Assembly: GCF_030913705.1 (NCBI RefSeq)
Contig: NZ_CP133190.1
Coordinates: 1,736,001-1,800,000, forward strand
Direction: 5' to 3'
Length of the DNA: 64,000 bases
Origin: Anaerocolumna sp. MB42-C2
GTDB taxonomy: Bacteria; Bacillota; Clostridia; Lachnospirales; Lachnospiraceae
Every line of letters starts with the position of its first letter. Positions within the stretch are counted from its first letter, which is position 1. A program made the translations under genes and the position numbers. The notes beneath the pieces are model-generated. The model was not told the origin of the DNA. It did not search any database and saw only the letters and a list, made by a program, of their open reading frames with translations. Below, piece after piece: positions 44,938 to 53,911 of this stretch.

Positions 44938-45170
44938 ACCATACTATCTGATGTTGTTATTTCCAAGGTTTCCGCTAAACGGCAAGCAGGGCAACCGTGT
45001 GGCCACGGTTGCACGTTTTTGAGATTTTCCCTTGCGGGAAAACTCAAAAACTGCTTGTTGGGGAGTGCCTTCCCAAAACCCTGCAACTTCGGGCCTAAAT
45101 GGCCCGAAGTAAGCTGCCACATACAGAAATACCGCCCATTTGTCCTCTTGGGCGGTATTTTGTGTAGGTT
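44938..45170. mobile_element. GC-rich hairpin cluster, possible oriT or mobilisation-region remnant
   Basis: Four perfect or near-perfect inverted repeats follow each other: GCAACCGTG/CACGGTTGC (44991-45012), GTTTTTGAG-TTTTCCC and its mirror (45015-45051), ACTTCGGGCC/GGCCCGAAGT (45086-45110) and AATACCGCCCA/TGGGCGGTATT (45128-45159, followed by TTT). The GC content is unlike the surrounding DNA. Similar hairpin-rich stretches precede mobilisation genes in Tn1549-like conjugative transposons, so I infer a remnant of such an element. Confidence 0.4.
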
Positions 45171-45470
45171 AGCCTAATGTTTTCAGTTGTTTTATTGAGT
45201 TGTACATTGTATACTATTGTCAACAACAGTGTGTCATGTTTGATAATGTAAATACTCTCCACATATCCACTAGCTTAATCCTTTGGAATTTGTAACTCCA
45301 GAAAAACTTACTAATTCCATACTCCATAATTAACCATCAAAAGTATTTTCAGAATGTAAATGGCTTGAATATTGCCAATCCATGCGGTTCCAGCGGGCAA
45401 AAAGCTGTTGCACTAAGGAAAGGCAGCTAATCTTACAAGGTTAAAAAAATCTGAAAGGGAGTTTATTTTT
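45171..45470. other. Intergenic gap at the right edge of the remnant
   Basis: No gene or strong regulatory pattern is recognised, apart from an AAAGGGAG ribosome site for the next gene. Confidence 0.4.
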
Positions 45471-46217
45471 ATGGGTGACATAAATATCGAGTACAGTAAT
45501 AAATTTGGTATCAATACTTTCAAGTTTGAGATTATTAATGAACTTGGAGATGAGGTATGGCAAGAACTTATTAAGGACAGCGGTATTCCTGACATTGATA
45601 CCGAAGCCAGTTGCAAATGCAAAAACATGGCAATGTTTATGGAACGATTCGATGAAATTATTGATAAACAAATGGCTATTAAAATTTTATCAAGAGTACG
45701 GCACGGACTAAAGCCGTCTCAATGTGCTTGGGCAAGAGAAAAATTCTTGAAATATAATGATTTAGATGTTTTTATTAACGATAGCGTTAAGGAAGGTTTT
45801 GCCGATTTCGAAAAATTGTATTACAAGGGTAAAGACTTTTACGGCCAGGCAATAACTAAAGAAGTGCTCGATTTTATTAGGCAAAATCCAGGAATGCTTT
45901 CAGGTGTACGAGACGGAAATAAAATGTATTTTACAGCTTTTCCTGCAAATATGTCTGAATATTTACAAGCTTCAGATTCGCGAATGAAGCGTTACCATGC
46001 CTGTCACTGCCCTTTTGCCAAAGAATCTATATTGGCAGATGATACAGTTTCTTCTACTTTATGTTATTGTAGCTTAGGACATATAAAAAATTTCTGGGAA
46101 GCTGTTTTTGATACAGAACTTGACGGGGAAGTGGTTACTTCTGCTCTTAATGGAGACATGCTCTGTACCTATGTTGTCTTCTTACCAGATGACATTATGG
46201 ATTCATATGTTAAGTAA
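45471..46217 (+). CDS. Cysteine-rich cytosolic protein (DUF6144-like)
   Basis: 248 residues. Two cysteine clusters stand out: EASCKCKNMAMFMERFDEII (CKC) and YHACHCPFAKESILADDTVS with LCYCSLGHIKNFWEAVF. These suggest a metal or redox-active domain of the DUF6144 type common in clostridia. No signal peptide or membrane segment. Function unknown. The gene is monocistronic with AAAGGGAG upstream. Confidence 0.65.
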   Translation: MGDINIEYSNKFGINTFKFEIINELGDEVWQELIKDSGIPDIDTEASCKCKNMAMFMERFDEIIDKQMAIKILSRVRHGLKPSQCAWAREKFLKYNDLDVFINDSVKEGFADFEKLYYKGKDFYGQAITKEVLDFIRQNPGMLSGVRDGNKMYFTAFPANMSEYLQASDSRMKRYHACHCPFAKESILADDTVSSTLCYCSLGHIKNFWEAVFDTELDGEVVTSALNGDMLCTYVVFLPDDIMDSYVK

Positions 46218-46440
46218 CGGAAATGAATAATATACTACAAAAGCAAATTAGATAGACAAGAATAATGTCACATTTATTGGGCATGAAAAAAATATGTATA
46301 GATAAATAAAAATACAATAACCGATAAATATTGATGTTTTTGCCAATTACATAAATATACCAGTTGTGATACAATTCTTTATAATGATATCCTATATTCT
46401 CAGATTTCAATTTTGCATACTTAAATGAAAGGCTGTTATT

Positions 46441-47121
46441 ATGAAAAATATAAAACAAAAACATATGTCGGACTCCTTTTATCTTGGATTACTGTTAGCC
46501 CTGGTAGGAGGGTTTTTAGATGCATATACCTACGTTTTACGTGGGAAAGTTTTTGCTAATGCGCAGACCGGCAATATTGTATTATTAGGCCTTGCCATAG
46601 CAGATGGAAAAATCGGGCATGCCCTTTCCTATCTGATTCCCATTCTGTCCTTTATACTTGGAATCATTTTATCTGATATGGTAGAGAAAAATTATAAAGA
46701 AAATAACAGACTTCATTGGCGGCAGATAACTATTTTGGTAGAGTTATTCGTCCTTTTGATTGTTGGATTTATACCGCTTGGTGATCTTAATATGCTTGCT
46801 AATGTTTTAATTTCTTTCGTTTGTTCTATTCAAGTGGAGAGTTTTCGAAGAATGAATCATCTAGCCTACGCTTCAACCATGTGCACCGGTAATCTACGTT
46901 CCGGGACGGAACAGCTTTATAAATATATCCTTATAAAAGATGTGGAAGCCAGAAATAAATTTCTACAATATTATACGGTAATTTTCTTATTTATTATAGG
47001 TGCAATCGTCGGAATGGAATTCAGCAAATACCTTGGTGCACAGGCAATATGGTTGTGCTGTGTAATGCTGGCAATCATTTTTCTTTTGATGATAGAAAAA
47101 GATAAAGAATGGGAAACATAA
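46441..47121 (+). CDS. YoaK/DUF1275-family membrane protein
   Basis: 226 residues with six predicted membrane segments. The family signature is LLALVGGFLDAYTYVLRGKV followed by FANAQTGNIVLLGLA, and later FVCSIQVESFRRMNHLAYAS with TMCTGNLRSGTE. Function is unknown in this family; some members respond to stress. It is the first gene of a two-gene unit. Confidence 0.9.
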   Translation: MKNIKQKHMSDSFYLGLLLALVGGFLDAYTYVLRGKVFANAQTGNIVLLGLAIADGKIGHALSYLIPILSFILGIILSDMVEKNYKENNRLHWRQITILVELFVLLIVGFIPLGDLNMLANVLISFVCSIQVESFRRMNHLAYASTMCTGNLRSGTEQLYKYILIKDVEARNKFLQYYTVIFLFIIGAIVGMEFSKYLGAQAIWLCCVMLAIIFLLMIEKDKEWET

Positions 47122-47158
47122 ACTTATCAAAGATCAACTTTCATAAGGAGGTCATTTT

Positions 47159-47527
47159 ATGTTATTTGTTGCAGTTATAAGTATAACAGCGGCACTTATA
47201 TTCTATACTATCGGTGTATGGAGTGAAAAGTTTCAGGGTGAATTAAAGAAATGGCATTTTATTATATTTTGTCTGGGTTTAATTTTTGATACACTTGGAA
47301 CAATCTTTATGAGTTCTCTATCTGATAAAAGGTTCGAATTCAATTTTCATGGTATAACCGGTCTTCTTGCAATTATTTTGATGTTCGTGCATGTTTTTTG
47401 GGCCGGAATTGTATTAATAAGAAATAATGAATCTGCCAGGGCAAACTTTCACAGGTTCAGTATTATAGTGTGGTTAATCTGGTTGATTCCTTTTATCTCC
47501 GGTGCCTTTCTGGGTATGCGGCAATAA
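47159..47527 (+). CDS. TIGR03987-type (HsmA-like) membrane protein
   Basis: 122 residues, four membrane helices. It matches the TIGR03987 family by KWHFIIFCLGLIFDTLGTIF with MSSLS and ITGLLAIILMFVHVFWAGIV. Function unknown. AAGGAGG precedes the ATG; 37 bp separate it from the DUF1275 gene. Confidence 0.85.
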   Translation: MLFVAVISITAALIFYTIGVWSEKFQGELKKWHFIIFCLGLIFDTLGTIFMSSLSDKRFEFNFHGITGLLAIILMFVHVFWAGIVLIRNNESARANFHRFSIIVWLIWLIPFISGAFLGMRQ

Positions 47528-47540
47528 GAGTATAATAATA

Positions 47541-47579
47541 CCCTGTAGACTGTGAAAATAATTCGTACAGTTTACAGGG
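47541..47579 (+). terminator. Terminator after the two membrane-protein genes
   Basis: CCCTGTA(G)ACTGT pairs with ACAGT(T)TACAGGG, ending 52 bp past the stop. Only a short T tract (TCTATT) follows on plus. Confidence 0.55.
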
Positions 47580-47602
47580 TCTATTCATAAATTTTTGTTT
47601 CT

Positions 47603-47767
47603 CTAATCCGTATATTCCTCAAATTCATCCTTACCTACACCACATACGGGACATACCCAATCATCAGGTAAATTTTCAAACGGTGTTCCCGGTTCAACTC
47701 CATTATCCGGATCGCCCTCTTCTGGATCGTAAATATAACCGCATACCTGACATATATATTTTTTCAT
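47603..47767 (-). CDS. Rubredoxin
   Basis: 54 residues from ATG 47767 ([20 protein letters not shown]). The two CX2C knuckles ([17 protein letters not shown]) bind one iron. This small electron carrier is typical of strict anaerobes and reduces oxygen- or peroxide-detoxifying enzymes. The ribosome site before the chosen start is weak (GGGTG). An in-frame ATG six codons upstream lies nearer a GAGGTG, but the family normally starts at MKKY. Confidence 0.93.
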   Translation of the reverse strand: MKKYICQVCGYIYDPEEGDPDNGVEPGTPFENLPDDWVCPVCGVGKDEFEEYTD

Positions 47768-47785
47768 AATTAGCACCCATTGCAT

Positions 47786-48104
47786 AACACCTCTTAAACA
47801 GATGTGTTACTGCCACATAATACAATGTGAAATAAATTTCACAGGCCGAAAGAATCTGTATGTGGCTTGCCTTTCTTTTATTATATTTTCTTTCAACCTT
47901 TCCATTGTAAAGCCCGTTTAAACGGTATTACCCTGCTCTCCTTTTTTACAAATCTTGGTTTATTTTATCCAGGATAAATAAAAAATATGCAATAAATTTA
48001 ATTTATACTTTTATCCATCATAATATTTTTCGAACGATCCATACTAATAATGTAACTATATAAATAAATTTCTCTAAACCAAAAATGCAGGAGTGAAATT
48101 AATT
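47786..48104. other. Divergent intergenic region
   Basis: AT-rich region between rubredoxin (minus) and a small plus-strand gene. Nothing beyond promoter-like AT stretches is recognised. Confidence 0.4.
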
Positions 48105-48308
48105 ATGGAAAAAAATTATGTTGATGGCAATGGTATCCCTTTAGGATTCGGTATGGCTCTGGCACAGAACAGCGAAGCTATGAATTATTTTTCCTCCCTG
48201 GATGATCAGAAAAAAAAGGAAGTCATTGATCATTGCCATGGTGTCCGTTCTAAAAATGAAATGAGAAATTATGTGTCCAGTCTGGTAGAGGGGAATAGTT
48301 TTAGATAG
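48105..48308 (+). CDS. Small conserved protein of unknown function
   Basis: 67 residues. The ATG at 48105 is chosen because the GTG at 48093 overlaps the AGGAG site. The sequence MEKNYVDGNGIPLGFGMALA and the helical tail with HCHGVRSKNEMRNYVSSLVE are typical of a short conserved clostridial protein without assigned role. Confidence 0.65.
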   Translation: MEKNYVDGNGIPLGFGMALAQNSEAMNYFSSLDDQKKKEVIDHCHGVRSKNEMRNYVSSLVEGNSFR

Positions 48309-48473
48309 TTGAAGAATCCGTATATTTAGGATATACTAATTTAAGGTAATCCATCTTAAATTGCCGGAAGAAGGGATTGCTGCAGAAAATGCAGTATGTT
48401 TTATAAAACTCTGCAGTAACCTCTTATTCTGCATATAAAACAGAAACCTTAAGAACGAATAGGAGAGCAAAAA

Positions 48474-48974
48474 ATGCAAGAAATGAACAGCATATATCCA
48501 ACCGATAAAAAAGAATGTTATAAACTGATCCATACACAGTTAAAATCTTTATTGGAGGATGAACCTTATGTCATACCAAACCTAAGTAATACTTCTGCAC
48601 TTTTAAATGATGCGCTGACAGACATAAACTGGGTAGGTTTTTATTTATTACATAATAACGAACTTTTATTGGGGCCTTTTCAGGGAAAAACCGCCTGCGT
48701 TCACATTCCCATCGGAAAAGGAGTGTGCGGAACCGCAGTTTTAAAAGATGAACTTCAATTAGTAAAGGATGTACATGAATTTCCCGGACATATCGCCTGT
48801 GACAGTGCTTCCCGTTCTGAAATTGTGATTCCGGTTCATCATAATGGGCAGATTATAGGCGTACTGGATATTGACAGCCCCAGTACGTCGCGGTTTGATT
48901 CTGTTGATCAGGAAGGGCTTCTTAAAGTAGTAAACATTTTAGAGGATGCTTGTGATTGGTCAACTGTGAGGTGA
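48474..48974 (+). CDS. msrC: Free methionine-(R)-sulfoxide reductase (GAF domain)
   Basis: 166 residues, a single GAF domain that reduces free Met-R-sulfoxide. The three active cysteines are present: FQGKTACVHIPIGKGVCGTA holds two and PGHIACDSASRSEIVIPVHH the third (catalytic), followed by the invariant GVLDIDSP. It shields the cell from oxidant damage to methionine. GGAGAG precedes the ATG. The MerR gene starts 4 bp after its stop, so they are co-transcribed. Confidence 0.94.
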   Translation: MQEMNSIYPTDKKECYKLIHTQLKSLLEDEPYVIPNLSNTSALLNDALTDINWVGFYLLHNNELLLGPFQGKTACVHIPIGKGVCGTAVLKDELQLVKDVHEFPGHIACDSASRSEIVIPVHHNGQIIGVLDIDSPSTSRFDSVDQEGLLKVVNILEDACDWSTVR

Positions 48975-48978
48975 TGTT

Positions 48979-49794
48979 TTGTTCAGAATCGGTGAATTTT
49001 CAAAATTAACACAGGTTTCTATCCGTATGTTACGCTATTATGACGAAACAGGTCTATTAAAGCCGGCAAAAACTGATTCTTCTTCAGGTTACAGATTATA
49101 TTCCATCGAACAGATTCCCATTCTTAACAAAATTATCTTCTTAAGGGATACCGGTTTTAATATTGCAGAGATTGCAATTGCTCTTAAAAACTGGAGTCAT
49201 ACTTTTATAACAGATCAGCTGGATAACAAGCGTTTGGAAATTGAGGAATTGATACAAACCGAACAGTATAAATTGTCTAAAATTGATCTGGCCATAAAAG
49301 ATATGAAACAAGATAAAATGACCATACATTATAATGTTTTGATTAAAAACATACCCAGTTACCAGGTCCTCTCTTTGAGGAAAATTATTCCGGATTATTA
49401 TGGAGAAAGTAAGCTATGGGCAGAAATGGCTGCTTTTGCCGATGAAAATAAGTTATCAATTTCGGACAATACTTTCTCTGTCTATCATGATACAGAGTAT
49501 AAGGAAAGTGATGTGGATGTGGAGCTTTGTGCCCAGGTTACTAAGATGGGCAGCGACAGGAATGGTTTTATATATCGTTATACAGAACCGGTTCCTATAA
49601 TGGCTTGTACAATGGTATACGGAGATTTTAAAAATATTGCAAATGCCTACCTATCTTTTGCGAATTGGTTACTGGAACATAATCAATATAAAATGTCAGG
49701 ACCAACCAGACAAATTGTTCACCGCGGCCCCTGGAACGAAGAAAACCCTGACCGGTATCTGACCGAAATTCAAATTCCTCTTATAAATATATAG
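48979..49794 (+). CDS. MerR-family regulator with GyrI-like ligand domain (BmrR-like)
   Basis: 271 residues from a TTG start at 48979 (GAGGTGA upstream). The N-terminus FRIGEFSKLTQVSIRMLRYY with DETGLLKPAKTDSSSGYRLY is the MerR winged helix; a coiled-coil (LDNKRLEIEELIQTEQYKLS) follows. The C-terminal 150 residues are a GyrI/AraC-E-type effector-binding domain that recognises drugs or other small molecules. A 19-bp-spacer promoter before the downstream gene is a likely target. Confidence 0.9.
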   Translation: MFRIGEFSKLTQVSIRMLRYYDETGLLKPAKTDSSSGYRLYSIEQIPILNKIIFLRDTGFNIAEIAIALKNWSHTFITDQLDNKRLEIEELIQTEQYKLSKIDLAIKDMKQDKMTIHYNVLIKNIPSYQVLSLRKIIPDYYGESKLWAEMAAFADENKLSISDNTFSVYHDTEYKESDVDVELCAQVTKMGSDRNGFIYRYTEPVPIMACTMVYGDFKNIANAYLSFANWLLEHNQYKMSGPTRQIVHRGPWNEENPDRYLTEIQIPLINI

Positions 49795-49819
49795 TTAAAA
49801 TTATTAATCAATTTTATAT

Positions 49820-49850
49820 TGACTCTCACATCGTGGTAGGGTCTATACTG
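49820..49850 (+). promoter_or_regulatory. MerR-type promoter (19-bp spacer) before trmO-like gene
   Basis: TTGACT (49820-49825) and TATACT (49845-49850) are separated by 19 bp, the stretched spacer specific to MerR-activated promoters, and the spacer has dyad GACTCT...GGTC/CTCAC..GTGGTAG symmetry. The regulator encoded upstream is the obvious candidate activator. Confidence 0.72.
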
Positions 49851-49885
49851 ATTTTACGGACAAAAAACAAATGGAGGAACCTATT

Positions 49886-50362
49886 ATGAAACAATTTCAA
49901 TTGAAACAAATCGGTAAAATCAATGTTAAAGAAGATGGAATGTTTATTGAACTTGACCCGGCTTACATCCCTGCACTTAAAGCACTGGATGGCTTCAGCC
50001 ATCTTAATATCCTTTGGTGGTTCAGTGATTTTGACGATGAAAGATCAAGAAATACCCTGGAGGTACCGCAGCCTTATAAAAAGGCTCCTTCAGTAATGGG
50101 TATCTTTGCTACAAGGTCACCTATCCGCCCAAATCCCCTTGCACTTAGTACTGTACAGGTAATAGATATTGATTATCTCACTGGGATTATTCAAATAGCT
50201 TACATTGAGGCGTATGACGGATCACCTGTGCTTGATATTAAGCCATATACGCCAAGTCTTGACCGGATAGAAAATCCTGGGGTACCTGAGTGGTGCAGAC
50301 ATTGGCCGAAAAGCGTTGAACAATCCGGAGGTTTTGATTGGTCAAAAGAATTTAATTTTTAA
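49886..50362 (+). CDS. trmO: TrmO-family tRNA methyltransferase (TsaA/YaeB)
   Basis: 158 residues from ATG 49886 (GGAGGAACC upstream). It shows the UPF0066/TsaA core: DPAYIPALKALDGFSHLNIL, MGIFATRSPIRPNPLALSTV, and AYDGSPVLDIKPYTPSLDRI. E. coli TrmO methylates t6A37 of tRNAThr. The gene is driven by a MerR promoter, unusual for a tRNA modification enzyme, so the substrate here may be different (for example detoxification). Confidence 0.87.
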   Translation: MKQFQLKQIGKINVKEDGMFIELDPAYIPALKALDGFSHLNILWWFSDFDDERSRNTLEVPQPYKKAPSVMGIFATRSPIRPNPLALSTVQVIDIDYLTGIIQIAYIEAYDGSPVLDIKPYTPSLDRIENPGVPEWCRHWPKSVEQSGGFDWSKEFNF

Positions 50363-50390
50363 TAAGTTTTTACTTATGGATAACTATGTA

Positions 50391-50422
50391 AAAACCAGGG
50401 GGCTTAACCACCTCCTGGTTTT
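50391..50422 (+). terminator. Terminator after the trmO-like gene
   Basis: AAAACCAGG (50391-50399) pairs with CCTGGTTTT (50414-50422), and TATTCTTT follows on plus. Confidence 0.72.
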
Positions 50423-50496
50423 ATTCTTTAACTAAAAGCTGCTGCATAAATCAACTGCTGTTTTGCTTCTATTTTTCTAGCTAAATAATCAAATCT

Positions 50497-51165
50497 CTAT
50501 TCCATTGATACTATTTCACCCTGTTTTTTATAAATGCTGCCAGATGGTACAAATCCTCTCACCATGGATAAAGGGTAAACATGAGCTCCTCTTCCAATTA
50601 CGGTGCCAGGATTCATTACGGTGTTACAACCGATTTCAACATGGTCCCCAAGTAACGCTCCCACTTTCTTTAATCCGGTTTCAACCTTTTCTCCATTGTA
50701 TCTTATGGTTACAAGCGTTTTGTCCGATTTAACATTGGAGGTAATGGAACCTGCCCCCATATGGGATTTATAACCTAAAACGGAATCTCCTACGTAGTTA
50801 TAATGAGGAACCTGCACTTTATTAAAAAGAATAGTATTTTTCAACTCAGTAGAATTGCCAACTACAGCTCCCTCTCCGACAATGGCATTTCCCCTTATAA
50901 ATGCACAATGACGAATTTCTGCTTCTTTTCCGATAATAGCCGGACCGTTAAGGAAAGCGGTTGAAGCAACTTTAGCCGTTTTGGCTATCCAAACGTTCTC
51001 ACCCACTTTATCATATTCATCGGTTGATAACCCTTTTCCTAATTCTAGGATGTAACTTCCTATCTCAGGTAATACCTCCCAAGGATAAGTAAATCTTTCC
51101 ATAAGGGAAGCCGCTATTGTCTGGGTTAAATCATAATTGTTTGTAATCTTCATATCTTCGTACAT
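50497..51165 (-). CDS. Left-handed beta-helix acyltransferase-like protein
   Basis: 222 residues. From residue about 55 the hexapeptide repeats ([LIV]-G-x4) of a left-handed beta helix dominate: NVWIAKTAKVASTAFLNGPA, IIGKEAEIRHCAFIRGNAIV, GDHVEIGCNTVMNPGTVIGR. It resembles the C-terminal half of GlmU and other sugar-nucleotide acetyltransferases, but lacks the uridyltransferase domain. The donor and acceptor are unknown. AGGAGTG precedes the ATG. Confidence 0.8.
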   Translation of the reverse strand: MYEDMKITNNYDLTQTIAASLMERFTYPWEVLPEIGSYILELGKGLSTDEYDKVGENVWIAKTAKVASTAFLNGPAIIGKEAEIRHCAFIRGNAIVGEGAVVGNSTELKNTILFNKVQVPHYNYVGDSVLGYKSHMGAGSITSNVKSDKTLVTIRYNGEKVETGLKKVGALLGDHVEIGCNTVMNPGTVIGRGAHVYPLSMVRGFVPSGSIYKKQGEIVSME

Positions 51166-51294
51166 AGAACACTCCTAACTACGCTATCCTTGCGTCTCTT
51201 TTTATATTTTTTTAGATAATCCTTATTTGAATTAATTATTAAATATGATTCGAACATCAAAAGGTCTCACAAAATATATATTTATTTTAATTAC

Positions 51295-53409
51295 TTACTT
51301 TTTATAATTTCCTATAATATCATGGAAGCAATTATTAAGAATATACTGATTATTTAATCCCTTAACTCCGTTGGTCATACGACTTACGAACCCCTCCAGC
51401 TTCTCCATATATTCTTCTTTGGTAATGGTTCCCTCAGCAACCAGAGTAAGACCTTTCTCCCAACTGGCGGTTAATTCGGCATTCAAGAGAGATTTAATAG
51501 AGGAATTCACAACATCATATACCATTTCGCCTAAAAGAGCCGGGGTTATTATCTGGGTTTTCTTATTCAGATTCAAATAATCAATTTTCACCAGCTTATT
51601 TAAGATTTCTGCACGGGTTGCACTGGTGCCGATACCGCTTCCTTTAATCTGAGCCCTAAGTTCTTCATCTTCTATTAATTGCCCTGCATTTTCCATAGCT
51701 AAAATCATGGAACCGGAATTATAACGTTTGGGAGGTGCTGTCTCACCCTCTTTAATAATCATGGACTTTACCGGAAGTAACATTCCTTTCTTTAAGCTCT
51801 TGATCACCTCAAAAAAGCTCAAATCAAACTCTTCCTCTTCTCCGTTTCCGGAAGTATTATCTCCCATATCCTGATTCGCTGCATTATTATTCCCCTCAGC
51901 CGCTGCTCTTTTCCGGCTGAAAGAATTTTCCGTTACTTTAAGATAACCTTCTTCTACTAATATTTTAAAGGAAGAAAAGAAACATTCGCTTTTCATTTTA
52001 GTGACCAGATTGATTTTCTGGTATACGGCCGGAGGATAAAAAATACTTAAGAATCTTCTGACAATCGTCTCATATACCTTAGAGCTGGTGGCAGAGAGTG
52101 AATTTAAGGCATTTAATCCCTGACCGGTGGGTATAATAGCATAATGGTCCGTTATCTGTTTATCATTGACATATCTGGTTTTTGCTATATTTTTATAAGT
52201 ACCTTTACTTAAAATCTCGGATGCAAAATCCTTGCCATGAATGTAACCGCGCAGTCCCCCGATATTTTTATGTATTTCTTTACTGACTGCCGTAGATAAA
52301 ACTCTGGCATCCGTTCTGGGGTACGTCACAAGTTTTTTTTCATATAATTCCTGAGTTATCTTAAGTGTTTCATCGGGACTGATTTTAAATAACTTGGAAC
52401 ATTCATTCTGAAGTTCCGCCAGGTTAAATAATAATGGCGGATTTTTATTTTCTTTTTTCTTTTCCATACTGACAATTTCCGCAGTGATCTGTTCCTCAGC
52501 AGAAATGGTATCAACATAACTATTTTTACCGTTTTCCTGTCGTTCGGTTAACCGCGGCTCCCGGTTCAGTAATCCTTCCACTAAGCTTTCTGCATCTTTT
52601 CTTTCTTTAAAACCATTTTCTTTATATAATAAAGGGGAAGCAAAATATTTAGAACCCTCTACCGCCCGGAATTCACCGTCGAAAGTTCTCCCCGAAGCTT
52701 CCAGCGTATTGAGTACACGATAAAACGGGGTCTTCACAAATTCTCTGATCTCCCGTTCTCTTCTTACCACCATACCCAATACACAGGTCATAACCCGGCC
52801 TACGGAAATTGCCGAACGTTTTCCGTTTCCCAAGTAGTTTGTTATATTCTGACCGTACTTTAAAGTAAGAATTCTTGAGAAATTAATCCCCATAAGATAA
52901 TCTTCTTTCGCCCGCAGATAAGCCGCATCCGATAAATTATCATACTCTGTCAGAAGTTTTGCTTCTTTTATTCCTCTTAATATCTCTTCTTCTGTCTGGG
53001 AATCAATCCATACCCTGCGTTTTTCTTTTATTACCGGAACCTTTGCCATCTGGTCTACAAGACGGTAGATATATTCCCCTTCCCTTCCGGAGTCGGTGCA
53101 GACATAAATCCTGTCTACATCAGATCGGTTCAACAGGTTTTTTACGATGTTAAACTGCTTGCTTACTGCCGGTATTATCTCATATCGAAATTCCTGTGGC
53201 AGAAATGGCAGCGTCTCTACGGTCCACCTTTTCAGAGCCGGATCGTAGCTTTCCGGATAACTCATGGTAACCAGATGTCCCACACACCAGGTCACGATGG
53301 ACTGATCCGATTCCATATAGCCATCCTGCTTCTTAAAGGCATCTTTTAAGGCTTTTGCAAACTCCTGAGCCACACTGGGTTTTTCCGAAATGTATAAACT
53401 TTTAGACAT
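51295..53409 (-). CDS. topB: DNA topoisomerase III (TopB)
   Basis: 704 residues from ATG 53409 (MSKSLYISEKPSVAQEFAKA; a TTG 12 bp upstream is disfavoured). The Toprim domain begins there and continues to CTDSGREGEYIYRLV (DxD-type acidic motif). The type IA core has the active-site Tyr in LYEKKLVTYPRTDARVLSTA and GIGTSATRAEILNKLVKIDY. Members of this length with an internal Gly/Asn/Glu-rich insert (AAAEGNNNAANQDMGDNTSG) occur on both chromosomes and conjugative elements. It relaxes or decatenates DNA. Confidence 0.92.
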   Translation of the reverse strand: MSKSLYISEKPSVAQEFAKALKDAFKKQDGYMESDQSIVTWCVGHLVTMSYPESYDPALKRWTVETLPFLPQEFRYEIIPAVSKQFNIVKNLLNRSDVDRIYVCTDSGREGEYIYRLVDQMAKVPVIKEKRRVWIDSQTEEEILRGIKEAKLLTEYDNLSDAAYLRAKEDYLMGINFSRILTLKYGQNITNYLGNGKRSAISVGRVMTCVLGMVVRREREIREFVKTPFYRVLNTLEASGRTFDGEFRAVEGSKYFASPLLYKENGFKERKDAESLVEGLLNREPRLTERQENGKNSYVDTISAEEQITAEIVSMEKKKENKNPPLLFNLAELQNECSKLFKISPDETLKITQELYEKKLVTYPRTDARVLSTAVSKEIHKNIGGLRGYIHGKDFASEILSKGTYKNIAKTRYVNDKQITDHYAIIPTGQGLNALNSLSATSSKVYETIVRRFLSIFYPPAVYQKINLVTKMKSECFFSSFKILVEEGYLKVTENSFSRKRAAAEGNNNAANQDMGDNTSGNGEEEEFDLSFFEVIKSLKKGMLLPVKSMIIKEGETAPPKRYNSGSMILAMENAGQLIEDEELRAQIKGSGIGTSATRAEILNKLVKIDYLNLNKKTQIITPALLGEMVYDVVNSSIKSLLNAELTASWEKGLTLVAEGTITKEEYMEKLEGFVSRMTNGVKGLNNQYILNNCFHDIIGNYKK

Positions 53410-53911
53410 GTATCTATCCAACTTTCTTAAATGAAACTGATATTAATTTATTCAGACAGTTTCAATATGTATTTATTTTCATTTTTGATCACAGAACTTC
53501 AGTAAAATAAAGCTAATGTCTTACTTAACTGTTATTAGTATCTATATAATATACTTTTTGTTAGTAACAGTATTAATAATAACATAAGAAGTGTATCAGT
53601 GTCAAAAGTTCTTAATGTATGGATACCAGTTATCAGGTTCATTCTGTTAATATATTTAAAATAATAGCGGGAAATTAATTATCTTTATTTTTATCAAATC
53701 AAGAGCTATAAATTTAATACCTATCAAAAGCAGTTATATTCTTCATGATACTTCAGCTTTGGACACAGAAATTACGCTCTCGAAAAAACCGCAGCAATCA
53801 AACTAAACTTGATTGCTGCGGTTATGTTGATTTTCAAGAAAATTGAACACTTCATTTTCGAGAACTTTACACTATCTTACAACATATACTATTATCTATA
53901 TATTCAGATTC
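53410..53911. other. Intergenic gap before the tetronate operon
   Basis: No gene is seen. AT-rich, with a terminator at 53787-53823. Confidence 0.45.
53787..53823 (-). terminator. Terminator of the tetronate operon
   Basis: 15-bp perfect arms AACCGCAGCAATCAA (53787-53801) and its complement (53809-53823). On the minus strand a run of six T follows, 89 bp after the pdxA2 stop. Confidence 0.85.

Noticed and set aside
44832..45122. 96-codon frame rich in Pro/Cys across the hairpin block
   Set aside because: It overlaps inverted repeats and a regulator promoter and has no matching family; non-coding structure explains the sequence better.
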